DNA of 43,856 bases from a bacterium (GCA_024639975.1 JAHEFX010000008.1:1-43856), one strand, 5' to 3'. Positions 30,772 through 40,829 are shown, counted from the stretch's first letter. The notes: generated from the sequence alone by a model not told the origin. Made by a program: numbers and translations.

Positions 30772-30967
30772 CGCCTTGACCTCCGACTTGAGTTCTCAAT
30801 CGCAGGAGTCCGTCCCGCAGCAACCCGGCAATGTGATCTTCCGACTCACCCAATCGTTGGGCGATCTCCCGATAGTCCAGACCCTTGGTGACCGCCAGAT
30901 CCAGCGCCGTGCGGGTTGCCGCAGGGATGCCGAGGAGGGCAGTCGCGAGTCGTTCTCGCTCCGTCAT
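30761..30967 (-). CDS. Stand-alone sigma-70 region-4 domain protein
   Basis: 68-aa ORF IPAATRTALDLAVTKGLDYREIAQRLGESEDHIAGLLRDGLLRLR; frame is closed upstream by an in-frame TGA, so no region 2 is encoded. Confidence 0.7.
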   Translation of the reverse strand: MTERERLATALLGIPAATRTALDLAVTKGLDYREIAQRLGESEDHIAGLLRDGLLRLRTQVGGQGVAV

Positions 30968-30975
30968 GCCTTGGT

Positions 30976-31290
30976 CTACGTAGCGTCGATCCGGTTCGGA
31001 TCACCACGAAGTGCCCAGACCAGGTAGACGGCGGTGACCAAGTTGCCGAGGACCAGCAGGGCGAGCAGCCATGGGATCCAACGCCGGGGATGCCGCTCCC
31101 GCCAGACGATCACCGCTCCGACCAAGAAGAACCCGACGAAGAGGTCGACGAGGGTGACCCGACCCCACGGCAGGGCCCAGATGGCCCGGCCATCCTCCGC
31201 GAAGCCTCCCGAGGCGAGGCCGTACACGATGGCGGCAGCCATCGCCGCCATCCCGACCCAGCCGACGATACGTACTGCTCCCATGGACAT
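30976..31290 (-). CDS. Small multi-pass membrane protein
   Basis: IVGWVGMAAMAAAIVYGLASGGF...VTLVDLFVGFFLVGAVIVW...WIPWLLALLVLGNLVTAVYLVWAL; start could be ATG 31284 or 31290. Confidence 0.7.
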   Translation of the reverse strand: MSMGAVRIVGWVGMAAMAAAIVYGLASGGFAEDGRAIWALPWGRVTLVDLFVGFFLVGAVIVWRERHPRRWIPWLLALLVLGNLVTAVYLVWALRGDPNRIDAT

Positions 31291-31792
31291 GCCTGCAGTA
31301 CGGGGCGAAAGCCCCGATGGATCCGAAGGTCCCACGGAATCGGTCTGGGACTACCCGCGCCCACCTTCCCTGGTACCGGACCGTCGCCTCGTGGAGGTCC
31401 GGTGGAACGGCGAACTCGTGGCGTCCACGACGAGGGCGAGGCGGGTGCTGGAGACCTCGCACCCGCCGACGTGGTACCTCCCGCCCGACGACATCGTCGA
31501 CGGGGTTCTCCGGCCCGGACGCGGGCACAGCATCTGTGAATGGAAGGGCCGGGCCACCTACTGGGACGTCGTGGTCGGTGGTCGTCGCCTCCCCCGCGCC
31601 GCCTGGAGCTATCCCCGTCCACTGGAGCCGTACGCCGCCATCGCCGACCATGTGGCCTTCTACCCGACCGAGCTCACCTGCACCGTGGAGGGCGAAACGG
31701 TGAGGCCTCAAGCGGGCGGCTTTTACGGCGGTTGGATCACCTCAGACGTCTCCGGGCCTTTCAAGGGAGACCCCGGCACACTCGACTGGTGA
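31289..31792 (+). CDS. DUF427 family protein
   Basis: ESVWDYPRPPSLVPDRRLVEVRWNGELVASTTRARRVLETSHPPTWYLPPDDI...CEWKGRATYWDVV; start uncertain. Confidence 0.88.
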   Translation: MPAVRGESPDGSEGPTESVWDYPRPPSLVPDRRLVEVRWNGELVASTTRARRVLETSHPPTWYLPPDDIVDGVLRPGRGHSICEWKGRATYWDVVVGGRRLPRAAWSYPRPLEPYAAIADHVAFYPTELTCTVEGETVRPQAGGFYGGWITSDVSGPFKGDPGTLDW

Positions 31793-31801
31793 GCCGGCCC
31801 G

Positions 31802-32557
31802 TCAGCGGATCCGCGATGCCGTCGGTGTGCCCCACCGCTTCATCATCTCGAGCTTCGTCCCGTCGGCGAGCGGCATTCCGGCCGCTGCGTGGATGGGTGC
31901 GAGCGAGCGCTGGGCGTCGGCGTCGCCATCGAATGCCCTGATGCAGAGCTCCGGCGACACGTTGGCTGCCTGGAGGATCGCCCCCTCGACACCGAGCGGG
32001 CCGGCGAGCGCCAGGATCGCGGCGCTTCCGACGAAGATCGGCATCTCCATCCCGATCTCGGCGAGGAGGCGCGTCGGGTCGCCGGTCGAGTCCTTGCAGC
32101 CGGCGATGGGCAGCTCCTCGAGTATCGACAGTGGGATTCCGGGGGCCGAGACCTTCGGGAAGTGGTAGCCGAGCGTCGGCACGTCACCGGCGGCGTGGGC
32201 CACCGCCGTGTAGTAGGCCCGGAGGTCGGTCGAGCGCGCCGGGCTGAGTGCCAGGACGGCATCGGCTCCCGACGCCACGGCTTGTTGGGTCAGGGCCACC
32301 GCCCCGTGGGTACTGGCGGCACCCGTGCCGGCAACCACAGGTATGTCGCCCGGGATCGCCTCCTTCACCGCCGAGACGAGCGACATGCGCTCGTCGGGGG
32401 TCAGGGCGAAGGCCTCGCCGGTCGTCCCGGCGACGATGATCGATTGCATACCATGCTCGACCATGCGAGCTGCGTGCTCTGCAGTGGCAGCGACATCGAC
32501 CTTGAGTCGCTCATCGAACAGGGTGACGAGGGCCACGCCCACACCGGTGAAAGGCAT
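31802..32557 (-). CDS. Dihydrodipicolinate synthase / N-acetylneuraminate lyase family protein
   Basis: GVGVALVTLFDERLKVDVAATAEHAARMVEHGMQSIIVAGTTGEAFALTPDER...LGYHFPKVS...IAGCKDSTGD. Confidence 0.9.
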   Translation of the reverse strand: MPFTGVGVALVTLFDERLKVDVAATAEHAARMVEHGMQSIIVAGTTGEAFALTPDERMSLVSAVKEAIPGDIPVVAGTGAASTHGAVALTQQAVASGADAVLALSPARSTDLRAYYTAVAHAAGDVPTLGYHFPKVSAPGIPLSILEELPIAGCKDSTGDPTRLLAEIGMEMPIFVGSAAILALAGPLGVEGAILQAANVSPELCIRAFDGDADAQRSLAPIHAAAGMPLADGTKLEMMKRWGTPTASRIR

Positions 32558-32570
32558 GACCCCGACGGTA

Positions 32571-35500
32571 TCAGGGCTGGATCGTCCCGTAGCGATGCCG
32601 GGTGCGGCTCACGGCCTGCTCCCGGAGGAATGGGCGGAGCTCGAGTCGCCCAGACGGGGTCACGGGACCGTCGACCACCTCGACCGCAGCCGCCAATGCC
32701 GCCGTTCTCACGACGTCCTCGACCGATCCGACGACACGGAGCCGATCCACACCGAGACCGGACAACCGCTCCGCGAACCGCTCGGGCGGCTCGACCGTGA
32801 ACCCCCCCAAGACGGCGAGCGGATCCGGGCGGAGGACGGATACGACGGGGTCGAGTCCCGCCCGCAAGGCCGCGAGGACGAGTCGGGTGGCTCCGATCGC
32901 ATCGTGGGAGCGGATGGCCGTCGACGCCGCCCGGTATCGGAAGACGTTGGTCTCGGCCACGAGGCCCGACGGATCGTGGTCGATCCCGAACTCGTCCTGC
33001 CACCACCGTTCGTCGTCGGCGGCTGCCGCCTCCAACCACTCGAGGTCATCGGCCCCGACCTCGTCGGCGACGGTCTCGAGGACCGCAGCCACGCGTTCGT
33101 CGGGAACAGCACCCCGATCGGGCAGCCCGTCCGGTCGCCAGTCCCCGAACTGGAACACGTAGTTGGGGCCACCGGCCTTGGCTCCCGGTCCGATCACGGA
33201 TCGCTTCCAACCACCGAACGGCTGACGTCGCACGATGGCGCCGGTCGTCGGACGGTTCACGTAGGCGTTTCCGACCTCGACCCGGGCCACCCACTCATCG
33301 ATCTCGTCCTCGTCGAGTGAGTGGATTCCCCCGGTCAGCCCGAACTCCGACGAGTTCTGCACGCGTATCGCCTCGTCGAGCGAATCGACTTCGACGAGAC
33401 CGAGCACAGGGCCGAAGCATTCGGTGGTGGCGAACCAACTCCCGGGCCGGACCTGGTCTCGGATGCCGGGGCTCCAGGTCCTCGGGGCCATTTCCCGCGG
33501 CTCCAGCAGCCACGACTCCCCTTCGTCGAGCACCCGCAGGCCCCGATCCAGACGTTCACCCGGTTCGGTGATGAGCAGTCCGACGTCGACTTCGTCGACG
33601 GCGGGGTCGCCGACCGCCAACGACGACGCGGCATCGATGAGGGCGGGACGCAACCGCGGGTCGACGGGCCGCACGAGGATGCCCAACGAGGACGCCGAGC
33701 ATTTCTGGCCGGCGTGACCGAACGCCGACCTGGTCAGGTCGGCAACGGCGAGGTCCACGTCGGCAGACGGCGTGATCACCGTCGCGTTCTTCCCGCTCGT
33801 CTCAGCGAAGAGGCGCAGGTCCGGCTTCCAGGAGCGGAACAGGTCGGCCGTGTCAACGGAGCCGGTGAGCACGACGGCGCCGAATGCCGGGTGCGTGACG
33901 AGGTGCCTTCCCACGTCGTCGTCCGGGACCCGGAGCACGCTTGCGACCCCGGCAGGTACCCCTGCGGCCCCGAACGCCTCCATGAGCAGTTCGGCACATC
34001 GAGGTGTCTCGGGTGCGGGTTTGAGGATCGCGGTGTTGCCGGCAGCCAGCGCGGCCAGCACCCCGCCGGCCGGGATCGCAACCGGGAAGTTCCACGGGGC
34101 GGCGACCAGCACCGACCCGAGGGGGGCGAACGTCGCCCCGGAGATGTCGTCGAGTCCGCGGGACACCTCGGCGTAGTAGCGGGCGAAGTCGATCGCCTCC
34201 GAGACCTCGGTATCGGCCTCGCCGGGCGGCTTGCCGGCCTCATGGACCATGGCCCCGATGAGCTCCATCCTCCGACGCGCCAGCTCCGCTCCGACGGCAG
34301 CGACCAGGTCGGCTCGCTCATCATGATCCAATGCCGACCACTCCTCGGCGGCAGACTGCGCCGCTTCGACCTGCTCGTCGACGGCAGCCGTCGACGTCAG
34401 GAGCGGCCCGCGGACGGGACCGGGATCGGCGGTTCGGGCCCCGACCACCCAGTCGAGATTGGCGGGCGCCGTCGGATCGGTGTCCGGTGTGTTCTCGAAT
34501 GGATCGGCGGGCCCGAAGACCTCCCGGGCGCGGTCCTGGTCCCGGAACGTCGCTGGCGTGGTGCGCCCCATCGCTTCCACGGCGGCGCGGTAGCGGCCGG
34601 CCTCCGCCTCGAACAGGGACGGGTCACCGAGTCGGTCGACGATGCGAAGGAAGTGGTCGGGGGCGGCGTTCTCCTCGAAGCGGCGAACGAGGTACGCGAT
34701 GGCCGCGTCGAACGAATCCGGCTCGACGACCGGCACATACAGGAGCACGCCGCCGACCTCGCTCGCAACGACCCGGGCTTCGGCCGGCGCCATACCGGTC
34801 AGCATCTCGATGTCGACGCGGTCCTCCTTGCCCGCCTCACGGGCGAGGAGGTGGGCGTGTGCGACGGCGAACAGGTTGTGGGATCCGATCCCGATCCGTA
34901 GGTCGGTGGCCATGGCCTGCTCGATGCGGGCGAGGTAGGCAGCGTCGGCTTCGGCCTTCGAGTGGAACGGTGCCTGCGGCCAGCCGCGCAGCTCGGCCTC
35001 GACCCGCTCCATCGAGAGGTTGGCCCCCTTCACCAAGCGCACCTTGAGACGACCTGGCCTACCCGTCGCCCACGCGGCGAGCTCATCGAGGGCCGCCGCC
35101 GAGTCCGGGAGGTAGGCCTGCAGGACGATGCCCGCAGGCAGTTCGCGGCGGTGGTCGAGCGCCTCCATGGACGCGTCCAGGGTCAGCCGGAGGTCGCGGA
35201 AGGACTCCATGTCCAGGTTCACGAACGTGCCGGTCGCCTCCGACCGGTCATAGAGGCGATCGAGGGCGCCGACGAGACGGCGCACGTCACGGGCGTGGGC
35301 CCAGGGATCGAGGTGGCCCACCACCGACGAAGCCTTGACGGAGACGTAGTCGACGTCCGGGCGACCCATCAGGTCCAACACCCGACCCAGACGCGCTTCG
35401 GCTTCCACGTCTCCGTGGACCTCCTCGCCGAGGAGGTTGACGTTGGCTGCCATACCCCGGGCGGACAGGTCGGCGAGGTGCCGGGCCAAGGCCTCGGGGC

Positions 35501-35855
35501 GGGCATCGCCGACGAGGTCGCCGACTCGCCGGCGCAGTCGCCACTTCGCCGCCGCCACCGAGATGCCCGGCACCAGCGGCGCCACGGGACCGCCGTACTC
35601 GAGGGCGACGCGGTCGAGTCCCGGCAGGTAGGAGGTGTCGGTACCACCTGCGGCGAGGCGCTTCAGGAACCGGGCCGCAGTGGCGGCGTCCGCCGGCCTG
35701 GTCACCCGATCGGTGAGGGCGATGAGGAAGCCCAGTCCGCCTTCGTGGTCGAGGAGGCGTCGCAGGATCGCGGCGTCGGCGACCTCGCCGCGGGAGCGCC
35801 TGCTCGCCGCTTCCGCCACCCATCGGCGGACCATCTCGACGGTTTCGTCGACCAC
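32571..35855 (-). CDS. putA: Bifunctional proline dehydrogenase / L-glutamate gamma-semialdehyde dehydrogenase
   Basis: N-terminal ProDH domain (VRLVKGANLSMERVEAELRGWPQAPFHSKAEADA), C-terminal ALDH (VAAPWNFPVAIPAGGVLAALAAGNTAILKPAPETP; FGHAGQKCSASS). Confidence 0.93.
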   Translation of the reverse strand: MVDETVEMVRRWVAEAASRRSRGEVADAAILRRLLDHEGGLGFLIALTDRVTRPADAATAARFLKRLAAGGTDTSYLPGLDRVALEYGGPVAPLVPGISVAAAKWRLRRRVGDLVGDARPEALARHLADLSARGMAANVNLLGEEVHGDVEAEARLGRVLDLMGRPDVDYVSVKASSVVGHLDPWAHARDVRRLVGALDRLYDRSEATGTFVNLDMESFRDLRLTLDASMEALDHRRELPAGIVLQAYLPDSAAALDELAAWATGRPGRLKVRLVKGANLSMERVEAELRGWPQAPFHSKAEADAAYLARIEQAMATDLRIGIGSHNLFAVAHAHLLAREAGKEDRVDIEMLTGMAPAEARVVASEVGGVLLYVPVVEPDSFDAAIAYLVRRFEENAAPDHFLRIVDRLGDPSLFEAEAGRYRAAVEAMGRTTPATFRDQDRAREVFGPADPFENTPDTDPTAPANLDWVVGARTADPGPVRGPLLTSTAAVDEQVEAAQSAAEEWSALDHDERADLVAAVGAELARRRMELIGAMVHEAGKPPGEADTEVSEAIDFARYYAEVSRGLDDISGATFAPLGSVLVAAPWNFPVAIPAGGVLAALAAGNTAILKPAPETPRCAELLMEAFGAAGVPAGVASVLRVPDDDVGRHLVTHPAFGAVVLTGSVDTADLFRSWKPDLRLFAETSGKNATVITPSADVDLAVADLTRSAFGHAGQKCSASSLGILVRPVDPRLRPALIDAASSLAVGDPAVDEVDVGLLITEPGERLDRGLRVLDEGESWLLEPREMAPRTWSPGIRDQVRPGSWFATTECFGPVLGLVEVDSLDEAIRVQNSSEFGLTGGIHSLDEDEIDEWVARVEVGNAYVNRPTTGAIVRRQPFGGWKRSVIGPGAKAGGPNYVFQFGDWRPDGLPDRGAVPDERVAAVLETVADEVGADDLEWLEAAAADDERWWQDEFGIDHDPSGLVAETNVFRYRAASTAIRSHDAIGATRLVLAALRAGLDPVVSVLRPDPLAVLGGFTVEPPERFAERLSGLGVDRLRVVGSVEDVVRTAALAAAVEVVDGPVTPSGRLELRPFLREQAVSRTRHRYGTIQP

Positions 35856-35865
35856 GGTGCCGAAG

Positions 35866-36522
35866 CTACGCGACGTCGGCTTTGACGAGGACGGCGCCGT
35901 AGACGAATCCGAGCGTGCCCATCCGCCACACCGTGTCGAGCGTCAGGGCGTGGCCCGAGAACAACTCCCCGGGCGGGGGCAGCTTGTCCAAGGACCGATG
36001 GAGGTAGCGATACTCGTCGGACGCGCCGATGAGCGCGCCTGCGGCCGGCAGGAAGACCGACGAGCCCAACCTGTGCAGCTTTGCCGCTGTCGGGTTGGGG
36101 GGACGACCGAGGCCGATCACGACGAGGTGGCCACCGGGACGCAGGACCCGATGCACTTCGGCGAGCGTGTCGGGAATCGACGTCAGGTTCCGGAAGACGT
36201 ATGCGCTGAAGACGCCATCGAAGCTCTCGTCGGCGAACGGGAGGTGCTCGCCGTAGGCGACGACCTTCGAGTCGATGGGACCGAGCTCCAGCATCTCACG
36301 GACCGGGTCGAGGGCTACGACCTCGCGCTCCCCGAAGACCGGCAGGGCTGCGCCTGTACCGGAGCCGAGGTCGAGGACCCGCCCGGGCGGGAGGAACGCG
36401 ACGCCCCTGCGCCGCCAGTCCTGCTCCTGACCGAACGACATGACCTTGTTCAGCGTGTCGTAGCGGCGGGCGATCTTGGCGAAGATCGGGTCGGTGTCGG
36501 TCGCCGGACCGGCTTCAGGCAC
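35866..36522 (-). CDS. menG/ubiE: Demethylmenaquinone methyltransferase / UbiE-family methyltransferase
   Basis: DTDPIFAKIARRYDTLNKVMSFGQEQDWRRRGVAFL...VLDLGSGTGAALPVF; GTG start at 36522 overlaps the serS end. Confidence 0.87.
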   Translation of the reverse strand: MPEAGPATDTDPIFAKIARRYDTLNKVMSFGQEQDWRRRGVAFLPPGRVLDLGSGTGAALPVFGEREVVALDPVREMLELGPIDSKVVAYGEHLPFADESFDGVFSAYVFRNLTSIPDTLAEVHRVLRPGGHLVVIGLGRPPNPTAAKLHRLGSSVFLPAAGALIGASDEYRYLHRSLDKLPPPGELFSGHALTLDTVWRMGTLGFVYGAVLVKADVA

Positions 36523-37771
36523 CCAGGACCTCGAACCCGACGTAGGGCACGAGCGCTTCCGGCAGCCGGACCGTGCCATCGGCCTGCTGATGGTTCTCCA
36601 TGATCGCCAGGATCGTTCGCCCCACGGCGATCGCAGTCCCGTTGAGCGTGTGCACGAAGTCGTTGCCGCTCTCACCCCTCGTGCGGATCTTCAGTCGGCG
36701 GGCCTGGAAGTCGGTCGTGTTCGAGCAGGAGGTGATCTCCCGGTAGGTCTCCTGCGAGGGGATCCACGCCTCGATGTCGTACTTCTTCGCCGCAGAACCG
36801 CCGAGGTCGCCTGCCGCGACATTGACCACCTGGTAGGGCAGTTCGAGGGCATCCACGAGGCGGCGCTCCAGCGAGTGCAGATACTCGTGCTCGTCCCAGG
36901 ACCGTTCCTCGGGAACGAACGAGAACATCTCGACCTTGTCGAACTGGTGGACCCGGAAGATCCCTCGGGTGTCCTTGCCGTACGTGCCCGCCTCGCGGCG
37001 GAAGCAGGTCGAGAACCCGGCGTAGCGCAAGGGGAGCTCGTCCCGTTCGAGGATGGAGTCGGCATGCAGCGACGCAAGTGACACTTCCGACGTCCCAACG
37101 AGATAGAGGTCGTCCTCGGGAATGGCGTACACCTGCTCGCGGGCCTCGGGGAAGAAGCCGGTGCCGAACATCGCCTGCTCGCGCACGAGGACCGGGGGCG
37201 CCACCGGCGTGAAGCCCTCGCCGGCGAGCATGTCCAAGGCGAAGCGGACCAGCCCCAGCTCGAGGAAGACGGCCTGGCCGAGAAGGTAGGAGAACCGCGA
37301 GCCGGACACCTTCGCCGCCGTCTCCACGTCGATCACGCCCATGGACTCGCCGAGGTCGAGGTGATCGCGGATCTCGAAGTCGAACGTCGGGATGTCGCCG
37401 ACCGTGGCCACCGGGACGTTGTCCTCGTCGGTCAGGCCCTCGGCAGCCGACTCGTGGGCGAAGTTGGGGATCTGGATCCAGAGCGCCCGGAACTCGTCGT
37501 CGAGATCGTCGGCTTCAGCGGACAGCTCCTTCTGGCGGTCGCCCAGCTCACCGGCCCTGGCGATGGCTGCCGGCTTGTCTTCCGCCGACAGGTTGCGGAT
37601 CTCCTGGCCGGCCCGCTTCTGCTCGGCGCGCAGCTCGTCGGCCTCGTGGCGGAGCGCCCGAATCCGCTCGTCGAGCTCGACGAGTCGGTCGACGTCCACC
37701 GACGTCCCGCGCTGGGCAAGTGAGGCGCGAACGCGGTCCGGGTCGGTGCGGAGGATGGCGAGGTCGATCAT
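36515..37771 (-). CDS. serS: Seryl-tRNA synthetase
   Basis: MIDLAILRTDPDRVRASLAQRG...GTSEVSLASLHADSILERDELPLRYAGFSTCFRREAGTYGKDTRGIFRVHQFDKVEMF. Confidence 0.97.
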   Translation of the reverse strand: MIDLAILRTDPDRVRASLAQRGTSVDVDRLVELDERIRALRHEADELRAEQKRAGQEIRNLSAEDKPAAIARAGELGDRQKELSAEADDLDDEFRALWIQIPNFAHESAAEGLTDEDNVPVATVGDIPTFDFEIRDHLDLGESMGVIDVETAAKVSGSRFSYLLGQAVFLELGLVRFALDMLAGEGFTPVAPPVLVREQAMFGTGFFPEAREQVYAIPEDDLYLVGTSEVSLASLHADSILERDELPLRYAGFSTCFRREAGTYGKDTRGIFRVHQFDKVEMFSFVPEERSWDEHEYLHSLERRLVDALELPYQVVNVAAGDLGGSAAKKYDIEAWIPSQETYREITSCSNTTDFQARRLKIRTRGESGNDFVHTLNGTAIAVGRTILAIMENHQQADGTVRLPEALVPYVGFEVLGA

Positions 37772-37775
37772 GGGG

Positions 37776-38789
37776 TCATCCCGAAGGGGGGCTCACGACG
37801 AAGTTGGTCGTGTCGGCCGCGATGGTACCGCCGCCCGCTCTGGCCAGCTCGACCTCGAGCTCGTAGACGATGCCGGACTCGACATCGAAGGTGAAGGTGA
37901 CGGCCGTGGATCCGCCTCCGGCGTCGAGGTCCGCGACGGAGGACGAGTCGACGTGGAGCACGGTTCCGGCCCGGTCGGCCAGTGCGATCCGCACCTCGAG
38001 ACCCGACTCGGGGTCGGTGCCGTCGTTGCGCACCACCACCGTGGTCGAGAGCTGTTCGGTGGCAGGGATCTGGTCGGCGCCTTCGGGGGTCGTGTCGCCG
38101 GCCGGGGCAGGATCGAACTCGACCGAGACGATCCGGACATCGATCTCGCCCTTCATGTCCTCGTTGTCGAGGATCGCCTGGATCAGTCCATCCACGCCTT
38201 CGGGGGTTGCCACGGACGGCTCGACGAACTCGACGTCGACGAATGGGGCAATCTCGATACCGACGGCCGACTTCAACGCGGTGGCCTCGGCCTGGAACTC
38301 GACGTACATGGCGTCGGCCACCTGCAGCCGTCCCAAGGAGGCGGCGAACTCCTCCCGGGCGCTGGCGCTCGCGCTGTCGCGCAGGGCGAGCGCCGATTCG
38401 CGGAAATCGCCCAGACCAGCGGCCCAGCGCTCGAGGGCGAAGGAGAGGAAGGCGTTCGTGGCGAATGCCTCGTCCGAGACCACGAACTCCTCCAGGTCGA
38501 CGAGGTCCGCGTCGATCTCGGCCTCGAGCTGGTCGAGTCGGGCGGTGAACGCTTCGCGCTGGATCTGGAGCGCAGATGTCTCGATCAACAGGGACCTGAA
38601 GGCTTCGGCGCGAGGGGCCTGGTCGTCGGTGATGTTCCGGACCTCGTCCAGATAGGCGACGACGGTCAGTTCCTCCTGGGCGCGGGCACCGATCCACCAG
38701 GCGCCGGCGGCGATCAGCGTCACCAACGCGAGGATCCATATGCGGCGGGTGGGCCGGCCACGTCGGGGGGCATCGAACTCGGGGAACAT
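37776..38789 (-). CDS. Single-pass membrane protein with C-terminal CARDB/Ig-like domain
   Basis: IWILALVTLIAAGAWWIGARAQ TM; C-terminal TTVVVRNDGTDPESGLEVRIAL...; start ATG 38789. Confidence 0.65.
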   Translation of the reverse strand: MFPEFDAPRRGRPTRRIWILALVTLIAAGAWWIGARAQEELTVVAYLDEVRNITDDQAPRAEAFRSLLIETSALQIQREAFTARLDQLEAEIDADLVDLEEFVVSDEAFATNAFLSFALERWAAGLGDFRESALALRDSASASAREEFAASLGRLQVADAMYVEFQAEATALKSAVGIEIAPFVDVEFVEPSVATPEGVDGLIQAILDNEDMKGEIDVRIVSVEFDPAPAGDTTPEGADQIPATEQLSTTVVVRNDGTDPESGLEVRIALADRAGTVLHVDSSSVADLDAGGGSTAVTFTFDVESGIVYELEVELARAGGGTIAADTTNFVVSPPSG

Positions 38790-38919
38790 CGCCGAGAGAG
38801 GGTAAGCGGCCACACCTCGTGTTGGGTAGTCCGGCAAGCGCCGATCCGTCGATGGCTTCTCGTCGGGAGTCCCCTCGACGCGGCGATCCTCGTCCCGACC
38901 CCGCGGGTACCGTCGACCC

Positions 38920-39873
38920 ATGGAACGCAACGCATTGGGCCGATTGGATGTCTCGGCCGTCGGGCTCGGCTGCAACAACTTCGGCGGACGGATCGACGAG
39001 GCACAGACCCTGGTCGTGGTCGACGCCGCCCTCGACGCTGGGATCAACTACTTCGACACCGCCGAGGCCTACAGCGACGGGAAGTCCGAGGAACTGCTCG
39101 GCAAGGCACTCGCCGGGCGCCGGGGCGAGGCCGTGATAGCCACCAAGTGGGGGCACACGATGACCCTCGCCGAGGGGGAGCGCGGCGGAGATCCCGCCTT
39201 GATCCGCTCACACCTCGAGGCGAGCCTCCGGCGGCTCGGGACCGACCACATAGACCACTACCAACTGCACCGCCCGGATCCCGAGACCCCACCGGCCGAG
39301 ACCCTCGGCTGCCTCGCCGAACTGCGTGACGAGGGGAAGATCCTCGAGTACGGCTGCACCCATTTCACGGCGGCCGAACTCGACGAGTCCGCTGCGGCCG
39401 CCGACTCGATCGGGGTGGATGGGTACCCGTCGGTCCAGAACCACTACAGCGTGCTGACCCGCGGCCCGGAGATGGACGGTGTGTTCGAGGCGTGCGAGCG
39501 GCTGGGCACGGCCTTCGTCCCCTACTTCCCCCTCGAGTCGGGGCTACTCACCGGCAAGTACCGGCTCGGTGAGGAGTTCCCGGAAGGAACCCGGCTCGCC
39601 AACTCGAAGCGATCCGATGCCTTCGTCGACGAGCAGCGTCTGGCCGTCGTCGAGCGATTGATCGAATGGTGCGCCGACCACGACCACTCGTTGCTCGACC
39701 TCGCCATCTCGTGGCACACGTCGCATCCCCTGGTCGCTTCGGTGATCGCCGGCGCCACCAGACCCGAACAGGTCGCGGCAAACGTGGCGGCTGCCGGTTG
39801 GTGCCTATCGGTCGACGACCGATCGGAGGTGGACGAGATCGTCTCCCCCGTGGTGCGAGAGCGACTCGACTGA
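38920..39873 (+). CDS. Aldo/keto reductase
   Basis: LDVSAVGLGCNNFGGRI...GINYFDTAEAYSDGKSEELLGKAL...TKWGHTM...DHIDHYQLHRPDP. Confidence 0.93.
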   Translation: MERNALGRLDVSAVGLGCNNFGGRIDEAQTLVVVDAALDAGINYFDTAEAYSDGKSEELLGKALAGRRGEAVIATKWGHTMTLAEGERGGDPALIRSHLEASLRRLGTDHIDHYQLHRPDPETPPAETLGCLAELRDEGKILEYGCTHFTAAELDESAAAADSIGVDGYPSVQNHYSVLTRGPEMDGVFEACERLGTAFVPYFPLESGLLTGKYRLGEEFPEGTRLANSKRSDAFVDEQRLAVVERLIEWCADHDHSLLDLAISWHTSHPLVASVIAGATRPEQVAANVAAAGWCLSVDDRSEVDEIVSPVVRERLD

Positions 39874-39884
39874 GCCTCCCTGCG

Positions 39885-40829
39885 TCATGCCTCCTCGGGC
39901 GGCAGGAAGATCCGGGCGATGGCCACCGCGATGGCCGCTCCGACGACGGTCGAAGCCAAACGGACCCCGCCGATCCGCGTGACCTCCGCACCGCCGAGCG
40001 CGGCGGTCGTCATGACCACCGCCGTGAGGGCGGTCGAGAAGATCACGTATGAGGCCCGGGCGAAGAGCATTTGGACGTAGACCAACACGACCAGCGCCAC
40101 CGCCAGGACCAGGACGCTGTCGCTGCCCACCTCGACGACCAGCAGGCCCACACCGACGCCGAGCAGGGTCCCCAACGCCCTCGCCCAGGCCTTGCCGATC
40201 GTCCCGTCGAGGTCATGGACCCCGACGATGAGAACGGTGAGTCCCATCCAATAGGGAGCCTCCTCGACCCAGGCAAAGCCCGCAAGGACGAGCGCAGCGA
40301 CCGCCACCGCCTTGGCAACGACGAAGGAGCGGTGGCCGGGTCGCGTCCCAGTCCCGCTGCGGGACTCCTCATCTCGAGACCTGGGGAGCGGCCGAATCGG
40401 AACCACCACGAGGAGCGAGCCGCCGAGGAACCAGAGGGCTGCAGTCGGGGCCGCTACATCGAGTCCGAGGAGCATGGCGATGAGTGTCCAGATCGCCAGC
40501 AGCGGTCCGGCCGGTCCCCTCCCGGCGAACCATCCCCCGAGCAGGGTCGCCGTGCCGAGCAGGATCGCCGATTCGACCGGACGACCGGAGGCTTCGAACG
40601 CGGCGAACGTGAGCACGGCTCCGACGACGCCGAAACGGAGAAGGGCCACTGCATTGGGAGTGGGCTTCGTCGCCCGCACCAAGGCGGTGAGGGTGAGTCC
40701 GAAGACGCCGGCGATGGCGCCGGGCCCCCACCAGGTCGCGGCGATGACCAGCGCAACCACGAGCACCGCGCCGGCGACCCCCAGCCGATGATCCAACTCT
40801 GCCCGGTCGAAGGAGAACACCGGCTTCAA
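39885..40829 (-). CDS. FUSC family / aromatic acid exporter-like membrane protein
   Basis: Multi-TM protein with a repeated hydrophobic architecture and C-terminal TIGKAWARALGTLLGVGVGLLVVEVG; probable TTG start at 40829. Confidence 0.7.
   Translation of the reverse strand: MKPVFSFDRAELDHRLGVAGAVLVVALVIAATWWGPGAIAGVFGLTLTALVRATKPTPNAVALLRFGVVGAVLTFAAFEASGRPVESAILLGTATLLGGWFAGRGPAGPLLAIWTLIAMLLGLDVAAPTAALWFLGGSLLVVVPIRPLPRSRDEESRSGTGTRPGHRSFVVAKAVAVAALVLAGFAWVEEAPYWMGLTVLIVGVHDLDGTIGKAWARALGTLLGVGVGLLVVEVGSDSVLVLAVALVVLVYVQMLFARASYVIFSTALTAVVMTTAALGGAEVTRIGGVRLASTVVGAAIAVAIARIFLPPEEA

Noticed and set aside
32325-34901. Long plus-strand ORFs (331 and 526 aa) antisense to putA
   Set aside because: High-GC shadow ORFs opposite a clearly coding gene; low-complexity Arg/Gly/Pro-rich translations with no recognisable domains.
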